A stretch of 25,889 nt of DNA from the NCBI GenBank assembly GCA_947652855.1, contig CANTEO010000037.1:1-25889 (forward strand), written 5' to 3'. Within the stretch, counting starts at the first letter, position 1; each line of letters begins with the position of its first letter. Shown piece after piece: positions 9,368 to 16,088 of the stretch. The position numbers and the translations under genes are program-made. The notes below the pieces were generated by a model. That model was not told where the DNA came from, ran no database searches, and saw nothing but the letters and a program-made list of their open reading frames with translations. This stretch comes from an uncultured Roseburia sp. GTDB taxonomy: Bacteria; Bacillota; Clostridia; Lachnospirales; Lachnospiraceae.

Positions 9368-9447
9368 TTTTTTTCATTTCTTTGAATAGAACGAAAAAAA
9401 CCGGAAATACTCTTCCTATCAAGTCAAAGAGATGGAGTGAGTGGAGT

Positions 9448-9795
9448 ATGGCAATTCAAAGAGGAGACATTTATTATGCGGATCTTCGCCCGGTCGTGGG
9501 CTCAGAGCAGGGCGGCGTGCGCCCGGTGCTTATCATTCAAAACGATGTGGGAAACCGGCATTCGCCAACCGTCATCTGCGCGGCGATCACGTCACAGATG
9601 CATAAGGCCAAGCTGCCTACGCATGTGGAGCTTAACAGCGCGGAGTATGACATGGTGAAGGATTCGGTGATTTTGCTGGAGCAGCTTCGCACGATTGATA
9701 AGAAACGATTGAAGGACAAAGTGTGCCATTTAGACAATAGTATGCTGTTTAAAGTGGACAAAGCGCTGGAGGTAAGTCTGGAATTGCTTACATAA
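9448..9795 (+). CDS. mazF: MazF/EndoA-family endoribonuclease toxin
   Basis: A sequence-specific mRNA interferase of the MazF/PemK fold; the Bacillus EndoA relative cleaves UACAU. The protein (115 residues from ATG 9448) is strongly EndoA-like throughout: RGDIYYADL, GSEQGGVRPVL, AAITSQMHKAKLPTHVE and SVILLEQLRTIDKKRL. The family's catalytic Arg25 and Thr48 are both present at the expected positions. An in-frame TTG at 9382 would add 22 residues that do not resemble the family; GGAGTGAG at 9434-9441 supports 9448. In Bacillus the antitoxin EndoAI is encoded between alr and endoA. Here only 80 nt separate alr and mazF, with no room for an antitoxin, and no candidate follows. The gene could be a housekeeping RNase or have a remote antitoxin. 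Confidence 0.95.
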   Translation: MAIQRGDIYYADLRPVVGSEQGGVRPVLIIQNDVGNRHSPTVICAAITSQMHKAKLPTHVELNSAEYDMVKDSVILLEQLRTIDKKRLKDKVCHLDNSMLFKVDKALEVSLELLT

Positions 9796-9797
9796 CC

Positions 9798-9826
9798 TTG
9801 ACGAATGTGCCGGATAATGGTATATT
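9798..9826 (+). promoter_or_regulatory. Sigma-A-type promoter for the CorC-like gene
   Basis: TTGACG (9798-9803) and TATATT (9821-9826) are separated by exactly 17 nt, each matching the consensus at 5 of 6 bases. It starts 2 nt after the mazF stop and about 125 nt before the next start, which implies a long leader containing the hairpin at 9873-9911. Confidence 0.72.
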
Positions 9827-9872
9827 TCAAATGTTTGTAATAAATTCTGGAACAATGAAAGCAACCGTTTTG

Positions 9873-9911
9873 CCATAGCCTGCATGAAGGAATCCGTCAT
9901 GCAGGCTATGG
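9873..9911 (+). repeat. Perfect 15-bp inverted repeat in the leader of the CorC-like gene
   Basis: CCATAGCCTGCATGA (9873-9887) pairs with TCATGCAGGCTATGG (9897-9911) around a 9-nt loop. No T-tract follows on either strand, so it does not look like an intrinsic terminator. It lies between the promoter at 9798 and the start at 9954. The left arm recurs, with one mismatch, over the stop codon of the same gene (11218-11235). Confidence 0.8.
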
Positions 9912-9953
9912 GCGCGTGCTTTGCTTTCACCAATAAAAGGAGAAGGAAAGGAC

Positions 9954-11225
9954 ATGGAGGATGGTGGGAGTCCTTATATAGGGCTTATCGTATTATTGCC
10001 GTTTTTGTTGGCGCAGGCTGCGCTGCATGGCTTTTGGGCTGCGCTTGGCAACCAAAACGAAAGCAGCTTGGAGAAGCTTTCGGAGGAGGGGAACGAAAAA
10101 GCGGGATTGCTGCTGCGGTTTTTGAGTCAGCCGGACCGCAGCGTACATATGGTTTGGTTTTTCATTACGGGCCTGCATTTAGGGGCTGGTTATTTGATCA
10201 CCGCAGATTTTTGCGGGATACTGCGGGTTGCGGCTTTCTTTCTGTATGGAATATTGCTTTTGATCTTTGGCATCTATTCTCCGTCCAGGATCGCCGCCAA
10301 AAAGGCGGAGCGGTGGGGTCTTTTTTTGTGCAGGCCCATGCGCCTTTTATCCATGCTTTCATTTCCATTCGTATTCTGCATGGAGCTTGCCGCAAATCTC
10401 TTTATCCGGCTTTTTGGCGTTGACCCCAAAGAGAATCTGGACGACCTGACGGAAGAAGAAATCATGTCTATGGTGAACGAGGGCCATGAGCAGGGCGTGA
10501 TTTTAGCCAGCGAGGCGGAAATGATCCATAACATCTTCGCATTTGACGACAAAGAGGCGAAGGACATCATGACCCACCGGAAGAACATTGTCGCCCTGGA
10601 CGGAAACATGACGTTTGAGGAGGCGCTTTTTCTCATGACAGAGAGCGGAAATTCCAGGTTTCCCGTTTATATAGAGGACATTGACAACCTAATCGGCGTG
10701 CTGCATATCAAGGAGGCTTTGAAAAACAGCACGCATCCGGAATGCTTAAGCCGCCCGATTAAGGAAATCCCGGATCTGGTGCGCAAAGTGGACTTCATAC
10801 CGGAGACCAGGAACATCAATACGTTATTTAAGGAGATGCAGGCGGAGAAAAGCCATATGGCGGTCGTTGTGGACGAATACGGGCAGACTGCGGGGATCGT
10901 CGCGATGGAGGATATCCTTGAGGAAATCGTCGGCAATATTTTGGATGAGCATGACGAGGATAAGGAGATGATGAAAAAGCAGCCGGACGGCAGCTTCCTG
11001 ATCCATGGGATGGCCGGCTTTGAAGACGTGAAGAAGGCGCTTGGCCTTTCGGATTTGGAGGAAGAGGATGAGTACGAAACCTTGAACGGGTTTCTGATCT
11101 CCAAAATCGACAAAATTCCGAACGAGGATGACCGCATGGAGATAGAGGCTTGCGGCTATCGGTTTAAGGTGCTCGCGGTGGAAAATAAAATCATTCAGAA
11201 GGTTCTGGCGAGAGCCATGCCATAG
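9954..11225 (+). CDS. Divergent CNNM/CorC-type (hemolysin family) CBS-domain membrane protein
   Basis: The 423-residue protein has the family layout: an N-terminal DUF21/CNNM membrane region with several hydrophobic segments (about 8-30, 65-85, 90-110, 125-150), a CBS pair (about 205-325; DDKEAKDIMTHRKNIVALD begins it) and a C-terminal CorC_HlyC domain (about 335-420). The soluble parts are well conserved. The membrane region is not. Compared with E. coli CorB, as I recall that sequence, the Ser-Glu of the first helix falls on Phe-Trp, the GNN motif on FIT, and the ExxPK motif on IYSPS. Members are linked to Mg2+/Co2+ export or tolerance; whether this one transports is doubtful. The ATG at 9954 follows AGGAGAAGGAAAG; an in-frame TTG at 9921 is a less likely start. 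The name hemolysin is historical and implies no toxin. Confidence 0.88.
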   Translation: MEDGGSPYIGLIVLLPFLLAQAALHGFWAALGNQNESSLEKLSEEGNEKAGLLLRFLSQPDRSVHMVWFFITGLHLGAGYLITADFCGILRVAAFFLYGILLLIFGIYSPSRIAAKKAERWGLFLCRPMRLLSMLSFPFVFCMELAANLFIRLFGVDPKENLDDLTEEEIMSMVNEGHEQGVILASEAEMIHNIFAFDDKEAKDIMTHRKNIVALDGNMTFEEALFLMTESGNSRFPVYIEDIDNLIGVLHIKEALKNSTHPECLSRPIKEIPDLVRKVDFIPETRNINTLFKEMQAEKSHMAVVVDEYGQTAGIVAMEDILEEIVGNILDEHDEDKEMMKKQPDGSFLIHGMAGFEDVKKALGLSDLEEEDEYETLNGFLISKIDKIPNEDDRMEIEACGYRFKVLAVENKIIQKVLARAMP

Positions 11226-11335
11226 CCTGCGTGAAACCAGGCGAAAGCTGCGGCATGCGTCGCGCTTGCCTGGCGGCAAATGACGTACCCCCTCTTCGGA
11301 ATCTCGAAAGGAGGATGGCAGCGGCCCTGTCGCTG
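11218..11335 (+). other. Structured intergenic segment after the CorC-like gene
   Basis: This part of the 244-nt gap holds a run of potential stems. It begins with an 18-nt copy (one mismatch) of the leader-hairpin arm, overlapping the stop codon (11218-11235). Next come CCAGGC/GCCTGG (11237-11242 with 11268-11273), CCTC-TTCG with CGAA-AG-GAGG (11291-11298 with 11305-11314), and CAGCG/CGCTG (11319-11323 with 11331-11335). None is followed by a clear T-tract. It matches no riboswitch class I recognise. It may be a factor-dependent 3' end, a decaying repeat or a small RNA. Confidence 0.35.
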
Positions 11336-11394
11336 TTCGGGTTTTGGGCGCGGCAAGGAAAGCATATTTCTGAAAAGGGAGATTATTTATTCGC

Positions 11395-11423
11395 TTGTCA
11401 GGAAACGGAAAGAATGATAGAAT
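11395..11423 (+). promoter_or_regulatory. Sigma-A-type promoter for yebC-metY
   Basis: TTGTCA (11395-11400) and TAGAAT (11418-11423) have 17-nt spacing, 46 nt upstream of the yebC start. Each box matches the consensus at 5 of 6 bases. Confidence 0.72.
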
Positions 11424-11469
11424 AGCTATAGATGTAACTTTAAAGAAGAAAAAGAAAAGAGGAAACAAT

Positions 11470-12198
11470 ATGTCGGGACATTCCAAGTTTTCCAACATCA
11501 AACACAAAAAGGAAAAAAATGACGCGGCGAAAGGAAAGATCTTCACCATCATTGGAAGGGAGCTTGCCATTGCCGTAAAGGAAGGCGGGGCGGATCCCGC
11601 GAACAACAGCAAGCTTAGGGACGTGATCGCGAAGGCGAAGGCCAACAATATGCCGAACGACACGATTGACCGTGGAATTAAGAAGGCGGCCGGGGACACG
11701 GACAACGTCAATTACGAGCAGGTTACATATGAAGGCTACGGGCCCAGTGGGACGGCGATCATCGTAAAGGCGCTGACGGACAATAAGAACCGGACGGCGG
11801 CGAACGTAAGGAACGCGTTCACGAAGGGCTACGGCAGCATTGGCACGCAGGGGTGCGTCTCCTATATGTTTGATGAGAAGGGGCAGATCATCATAGCGAA
11901 AGAAGACTGTGGCATGGACGCGGATGATTTGATGATGCTCGCCTTGGACGCGGGCGCGGACGATTTTGCGGAAGAAGAGGACAGCTATGAGATCCTGACT
12001 GCGCCGGAGAGCTTCTCTGCGGTGCGGGAGGCGTTGGAGCAGGAGCAGATCCCGTTGGCCGACGCTGAGGTCACGATGCTCCCGCAGACTTATGTTGCGC
12101 TGTCTGAAGAGGCGGATTTGAACAATATCCGAAAAATCCTGGATCTTTTGGACGCGGACGACGACGTGCAGGAAGTGTTTCACAATTGGGAGGAATGA
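11470..12198 (+). CDS. yebC: YebC/TACO1-family protein
   Basis: The 242-residue protein starts with the diagnostic MSGHSKFSNIKHKK and contains NNMPNDTIDRGIKK, YEGYGPSGTAIIV and TDNKNRTAANVR, all typical of the three-domain YebC fold. The family was annotated as transcriptional regulators; newer work on YebC and mitochondrial TACO1 implicates it in translation through difficult (polyproline) sequences. Which role applies here cannot be read from sequence. The ATG at 11470 has AGAGGA 6 nt upstream; the open frame extends 25 codons further up but through the promoter region. The metY start lies one base after the yebC stop, and its ribosome site is inside yebC, so the two are probably translationally coupled. 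Confidence 0.95.
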   Translation: MSGHSKFSNIKHKKEKNDAAKGKIFTIIGRELAIAVKEGGADPANNSKLRDVIAKAKANNMPNDTIDRGIKKAAGDTDNVNYEQVTYEGYGPSGTAIIVKALTDNKNRTAANVRNAFTKGYGSIGTQGCVSYMFDEKGQIIIAKEDCGMDADDLMMLALDAGADDFAEEEDSYEILTAPESFSAVREALEQEQIPLADAEVTMLPQTYVALSEEADLNNIRKILDLLDADDDVQEVFHNWEE

Positions 12199-12199
12199 G

Positions 12200-13483
12200 A
12201 TGAGCGAAAAATACAGGCCGGAGACTGTCTGCATACAGTCGGGGTGGAGGCCGGCAAAAGGCGAGCCGAGGGTGCTCCCGATTTATCAGAGCACGACTTT
12301 TAAATACGAAAACAGCGATCAGATGGGCCGGCTGTTTGACTTGGAAGAGGCGGGCTATTTTTACACGAGGCTTCAAAACCCGACGAACGACGCGGTGGCC
12401 GCGAAGATTACGGAATTGGAAGGCGGGATTGCCGGAATGCTGACGTCTTCGGGGCAGGCGGCGAATTATTACGCCGTTTTCAATATCTGTGAGGCGGGGG
12501 ATCATTTCATTTGTTCCAATTCGCTTTATGGAGGGACGTTCAACTTATTTGGGACGACGATGAAAAAGCAGGGCATTGACTGCACATTTGTAGACCCGGA
12601 TGCGTCGGACGAGGAAATTGAGGCGGCGTTTTTGCCAAACACAAAGGCTGTGTTCGCAGAGACGATTTCCAATCCGTCCCTGGTTGTCTTGGACATTGAG
12701 CGTTTTGCCAGGATCGCGCACAGGCACGGCGTGCCGCTTATCATTGACAATACGTTCGCGACGCCGATCAACTGCAGGCCGTTTGCATGGGGCGCGGACA
12801 TTGTGACGCATTCGACCACAAAATATATGGACGGCCATGCGATGAGCGTGGGCGGGGCGATCATAGATTCCGGAAATTTTGACTGGATGGCGCATAAGGA
12901 GAAGTTTCCCGGCCTGACCGCGCCGGATGAGTCTTACCATGGCATCGTGTACGCCGAGAAATTCGGCAAGCTGGCTTACATTGAGAAAGCGACGGCGCAG
13001 CTGATGCGCGATTTGGGGTCGATTCAGTCCCCGCAGAACGCGTTTCTTTTGAACGTGGGCCTTGAGACGCTGCATCTTAGGATGCCAAGGCATTGTGAGA
13101 ACGCGTTGAAGGTGGCGGAGTACCTAAAGGGGCATGAAAAGGTGGCATGGGTGAATTACGCAGGCTTAAGCGACAACAAGTATTACGGCCTGGCGAAAAA
13201 ATATATGCCAAACGGAACCTGCGGCGTCATTTCATTTGGCCTTAAGGGCGGCAGGGATTTGTCCGTGCAGTTTATGGATCAGCTGAAGTTAGCGGCGATC
13301 GTCACCCATGTGGCGGACGCAAGGACTTGCGTTTTGCATCCGGCGAGCCATACGCACAGGCAAATGTCAGAGGAGCAGCTTCGCGAGGCCGGCATCGCGC
13401 CGGATTTGATTCGCTTTTCTGTGGGGATTGAAAACGTGGAGGACATCATCGCCGATTTAGGGCAGGCGCTGGCGGCCGTTTAA
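12200..13483 (+). CDS. metY: O-acetylhomoserine aminocarboxypropyltransferase (sulfhydrylase)
   Basis: A PLP enzyme of the Cys/Met-metabolism family that replaces the acetyl group of O-acetylhomoserine with sulfide, giving homocysteine for methionine synthesis. The 427-residue length fits MetY, which is longer than most methionine gamma-lyases (about 400). Visible motifs are YTRLQNPTND for PLP phosphate contacts, TSSGQAANYY, the Asp in IDNTFATP that holds the pyridine nitrogen, and the PLP lysine Lys208 in STTKYMDGH. The C-terminal HPASHTHRQM and RFSVGIENVEDI complete the fold. GGGAGGA at 12188-12194 overlaps the yebC end. No SAM riboswitch or T-box is visible upstream. Methionine gamma-lyase is the main alternative; within this family substrate choice cannot be settled by motif alone. 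Confidence 0.9.
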   Translation: MSEKYRPETVCIQSGWRPAKGEPRVLPIYQSTTFKYENSDQMGRLFDLEEAGYFYTRLQNPTNDAVAAKITELEGGIAGMLTSSGQAANYYAVFNICEAGDHFICSNSLYGGTFNLFGTTMKKQGIDCTFVDPDASDEEIEAAFLPNTKAVFAETISNPSLVVLDIERFARIAHRHGVPLIIDNTFATPINCRPFAWGADIVTHSTTKYMDGHAMSVGGAIIDSGNFDWMAHKEKFPGLTAPDESYHGIVYAEKFGKLAYIEKATAQLMRDLGSIQSPQNAFLLNVGLETLHLRMPRHCENALKVAEYLKGHEKVAWVNYAGLSDNKYYGLAKKYMPNGTCGVISFGLKGGRDLSVQFMDQLKLAAIVTHVADARTCVLHPASHTHRQMSEEQLREAGIAPDLIRFSVGIENVEDIIADLGQALAAV

Positions 13484-13522
13484 AAAAGGCAGAGGGGTAT
13501 TGCAGGGCGTTGCGTAAATAAC

Positions 13523-13544
13523 GGCATAGCAGGATTGTTATGCC
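13523..13544 (+). promoter_or_regulatory. Dyad just upstream of the glgA ribosome binding site
   Basis: GGCATA (13523-13528) and TATGCC (13539-13544) form a 22-bp dyad with a 10-nt centre, flanked by looser AATA/TATT complementarity. It ends 12 nt before the Shine-Dalgarno AAGGAGGGG (13556-13564). It could be an operator or an RNA hairpin. A TATTAT at 13546-13551 resembles a -10 box but is too close to the start codon and lacks a -35. Confidence 0.3.
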
Positions 13545-13570
13545 ATATTATCCATAAGGAGGGGTTTTAC

Positions 13571-15022
13571 ATGAAAAAAATACTTTTTGCAGCATCGGAA
13601 TGCGTTCCGTTCATTAAGACAGGCGGCTTGGCGGACGTATGCGGCGCGTTGCCGAAGGAGTTTTCCAAAAAGGAGTGGGACGTCCGGGTCGTGCTGCCAA
13701 ATTATAGCTGCATCCCGGATCATTTCAGGAATCAGTTTGAATATGTGACGCATTTTTACATGAGTGCGGGCAGCTATATTCAAAACAAATATGTGGGCGT
13801 GCTCAAATACGAATTGGACGGCATTACATATTATTTCATTGACAATCAGGAATATTTTAACTGCTATCAGCCCTATGGCGACATCCGCTACGACATTGAG
13901 AAGTTCTGCTTCTTTGATAAGGCGGTTCTGTCCATCCTCCCGTTGATTAATTTCAGGCCGGATCTGATCCACTGCCATGACTGGGAGACGGGATTCATCC
14001 CTGTGTATTTAAAGAATGAATTCAGCGCGGACGGATTTTTCTGGGGCATCAAGACGATTATGACGATCCACAACTTGAAATTTCAGGGCGTGTGGGACAT
14101 TCAGACGATGAAGGGCTTAACGGGCTTCGCAAGCGGGCTGTTCGCTCCGGATAAGCTGGAGTATAAGAAAGACGCCAATATGCTGAAGGGCGGCCTGGTC
14201 TATGCGGACTATATCACGACGGTCAGCGATTCCTACGCCTATGAGATTCAGACGAGGGAATACGGCGAGGGCTTAGACGGCCTGCTGTCGGCAAGGCATT
14301 TTGATATGCAGGGGATTGTAAACGGCATTGACTACGAAGTGTATAATCCGGCCACAGATCCCAGGATTTACGCGAATTTTGACAAAGACAGCTTCCGTCA
14401 GAAGAAGGCGCAGAATAAGATGAAGCTGCAGCAGGATCTTGGCCTTGCAGTGGATAAAAGGAAATATATGATCGGCTTAATTTCCCGCCTGACGGATCAG
14501 AAGGGCCTGGATTTGATCAGCTACATGATGGACTATATTGCGGACGAATTCACGCAGTTCGTCATCATCGGAACCGGAGACGCCCGTTATGAAAATATGT
14601 TCCGTCATTACGCGTGGAAATATCCTGACCGCATTTCAGCCAACATCTGCTATTCGGATGACCTGGCGCATAAGCTGTATGCGTCGGCGGATGCGTTTTT
14701 GATGCCTTCCCGGTTTGAGCCTTGCGGCCTGACGCAGCTTATTTCATTCCGTTATGGAACAGTCCCGATTGTACGCGAGACAGGCGGCTTAAAAGACACC
14801 GTCATGCCGTTCAACGAATACGACAACGTAGGGACGGGATTCTCCTTCACGAATTACAATGCGGATGAGATGTTAGGGATCATCAATTACTCGAAGCATA
14901 TCTTCTTTGACCGGAAGCGCCAGTGGAACCAGATGGTGGATCGCGGGATGGGGATGGATTACTCCTGGAAATCTTCTAAAGAAAAATATCAGAATCTTTA
15001 TAACTACCTGCTTGGATATTAA
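13571..15022 (+). CDS. glgA: Glycogen synthase (ADP-glucose type, GT5)
   Basis: It transfers glucose from ADP-glucose to the non-reducing end of alpha-1,4-glucan. The 483-residue length is typical. The N-terminal GT-B domain opens with the nucleotide-sugar motif KTGGLADV (Lys16 to Val23). The C-terminal domain has SRLTDQKGLD, FVIIGTGD and the retaining-glycosyltransferase motif EPCGLTQ with Glu383. The ATG at 13571 has AAGGAGGGG at 13556-13564; the open frame could begin 12 codons earlier, but that stretch contains the ribosome site. No glgB, glgC, glgD or glgP gene is adjacent, so it is a stand-alone unit ended by its own terminator. A starch synthase name would describe the same family. Confidence 0.95.
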   Translation: MKKILFAASECVPFIKTGGLADVCGALPKEFSKKEWDVRVVLPNYSCIPDHFRNQFEYVTHFYMSAGSYIQNKYVGVLKYELDGITYYFIDNQEYFNCYQPYGDIRYDIEKFCFFDKAVLSILPLINFRPDLIHCHDWETGFIPVYLKNEFSADGFFWGIKTIMTIHNLKFQGVWDIQTMKGLTGFASGLFAPDKLEYKKDANMLKGGLVYADYITTVSDSYAYEIQTREYGEGLDGLLSARHFDMQGIVNGIDYEVYNPATDPRIYANFDKDSFRQKKAQNKMKLQQDLGLAVDKRKYMIGLISRLTDQKGLDLISYMMDYIADEFTQFVIIGTGDARYENMFRHYAWKYPDRISANICYSDDLAHKLYASADAFLMPSRFEPCGLTQLISFRYGTVPIVRETGGLKDTVMPFNEYDNVGTGFSFTNYNADEMLGIINYSKHIFFDRKRQWNQMVDRGMGMDYSWKSSKEKYQNLYNYLLGY

Positions 15023-15050
15023 GGCGGATTTTGGTTATACTAAGCAAAAA

Positions 15051-15079
15051 GGAGGGTGCGTCATGCACCCTCTGTTTTT
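15051..15079 (+). terminator. Rho-independent terminator after glgA
   Basis: GAGGGTGC (15052-15059) pairs with GCACCCTC (15065-15072) around a 5-nt loop, extended by a G-T pair at 15051/15073, then TGTTTTTG with five T at 15075-15079. It is 28 nt after the glgA stop. Confidence 0.88.
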
Positions 15080-15185
15080 GTTCTGTTGGAAGGCCTTTTC
15101 ATGCTAGCGCGTGAATCTGCCGTCCCTTTCCGATAGAATAAAAATGATATTTTTCATTGAAAGGCAATAAATTTGAGGTGAAGCG

Positions 15186-15890
15186 ATGAGTGAAGAAAAG
15201 AAAACGGAACAAGCGGAATCTGGCATGGACAACATCAAAGAATATGGGCAGGCTGTGCTAAACAACCCAAAATCCAACCATAGGATCCATCTGTTAAGCA
15301 TTATCGGGGAGATTGAAGGGCATGAGTGTCTGCCCTCCACGACAAAAACTACAAAGTATGAACACGTCCTGCCGCAGCTTGCGGTAATTGAAGACAGCGA
15401 GGAGATCGACGGCATCCTATTGATTTTAAATACCGTTGGAGGAGATGTGGAAAGCGGGCTTGCCATTGCGGAAATGGTGGCGTCCGTCAACAAGCCGTCG
15501 GTGTCTTTGGTGCTTGGCGGCTCTCATTCCATCGGCGTCCCGCTGGCTGTTTCTACAGATTATTCTTTTATTGTGCCAAGCGGGACGATGGTGATCCATC
15601 CGGTGCGCATGAACGGGACGGTTATTGGGGCCAAGCAGACATACGATTATTTTCAGCAAATGCAGGATCGGATCTTAACCTTCGTGGAGAGCCATTCTGG
15701 CGCAAAGCAGGAGCGCATGGTGGAGCTGATGATGAACACAGATATGCTTTCGAAGGATTTAGGCACGATCCTGGTTGGCAAGGAGGCCGTTCAGGAGGGC
15801 CTGATCAATGAGGTGGGCGGCATCCATGAGGCGGTCAGCAAGCTGCATGAAATGATTGATAAGGAATCCAAACAGGATTCCGCCAATTGA
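15186..15890 (+). CDS. ClpP-fold serine protease, TepA-like
   Basis: The 234-residue protein has the crotonase-like ClpP fold. LNTVGGDVESGLAIAE (81-96) matches the ClpP NSPGG loop, the nucleophile is Ser115 in GGSHSIG, and His138 follows in MVIHPVR. Candidate third-triad acids are Asp186 or Asp191. The closest known relative by motif and context is Bacillus TepA (YmfB), which lies near spoIIIE and was linked to protein translocation and signal-peptide degradation. No signal peptide is seen, and an acidic, variable N-terminus (1-30) precedes the domain. GAGGTG at 15175-15180 precedes the ATG. A TAGAAT at 15134-15139 could be a -10 box but lacks a clear -35. Here a chemoreceptor and uppP separate it from the ftsK gene. 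Confidence 0.85.
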   Translation: MSEEKKTEQAESGMDNIKEYGQAVLNNPKSNHRIHLLSIIGEIEGHECLPSTTKTTKYEHVLPQLAVIEDSEEIDGILLILNTVGGDVESGLAIAEMVASVNKPSVSLVLGGSHSIGVPLAVSTDYSFIVPSGTMVIHPVRMNGTVIGAKQTYDYFQQMQDRILTFVESHSGAKQERMVELMMNTDMLSKDLGTILVGKEAVQEGLINEVGGIHEAVSKLHEMIDKESKQDSAN

Positions 15891-15902
15891 CGCAGCGCGT
15901 AT

Positions 15903-15943
15903 TTTCCGCCGCCGGGCGCCTATCTGCCGCCCGGCGGCGGAAA
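15903..15943 (+). terminator. Strong GC hairpin ending the TepA-like gene
   Basis: A perfect 16-bp stem, TTTCCGCCGCCGGGCG (15903-15918) with its complement at 15928-15943, has a 9-nt loop and sits 12 nt after the stop. Only TTCCTT follows, so the T-tract is poor. The stem is strong enough to block 3' exonucleases even if it terminates inefficiently. Confidence 0.7.
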
Positions 15944-16007
15944 TTCCTTAAGTCAGCAAAAACAGGCCGAGACAGAATAGATATATTTTTTGAAGAATAA
16001 ATAAGGC

Positions 16008-16031
16008 GATATTGACGCGGCAAACAATATC
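16008..16031 (+). promoter_or_regulatory. Dyad overlapping the chemoreceptor promoter -35
   Basis: GATATTG (16008-16014) and CAATATC (16025-16031) form a perfect 7-bp inverted repeat with a 10-bp centre. This 24-bp site covers the -35 box at 16012-16017 and most of the spacer, the position expected for a repressor operator. It does not match the Rex site, and I recognise no family for it. Confidence 0.45.
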
Positions 16032-16040
16032 AAGTAAGAT
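16012..16040 (+). promoter_or_regulatory. Promoter of the chemoreceptor gene
   Basis: TTGACG (16012-16017) and TAAGAT (16035-16040) with 17-nt spacing, 48 nt before the start codon. The form is sigma-A-like; no flagellar sigma-28 motif (TAAA-N15-GCCGATAA) was seen. Confidence 0.6.
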
Positions 16041-16088
16041 AGAAGTAAGTATTTTAACTAATGGAAGGGATCATGAGGGGGAGGACAA

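Noticed and set aside
9340..9374. TAAGG/CCTTA stem with seven T at the end of alr as a terminator
   Set aside because: Only a 5-bp stem with an 18-nt loop; too weak to call, though some attenuation before mazF is possible.
9884..10423. 179-codon + frame starting in the leader hairpin and overlapping the CorC-like gene
   Set aside because: AAGGA and ATG inside the hairpin look tempting, but the frame runs through the conserved gene in another phase and has no recognisable domain. It is also not an antitoxin candidate.
11231..11425. 64-codon open frame in the gap before yebC
   Set aside because: No ribosome site at its start, it overlaps the stems and the yebC promoter, and the protein has no recognisable features.
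10824..11711. 295-codon minus-strand open frame across the end of the CorC-like gene, the gap and yebC
   Set aside because: It runs antisense through two real genes and their promoter; the product is low in complexity and matches no domain.
11226..12199. SAM riboswitch or T-box controlling metY
   Set aside because: The metY start is embedded at the end of yebC, and neither the SAM-I core nor a T-box motif is found ahead of yebC.
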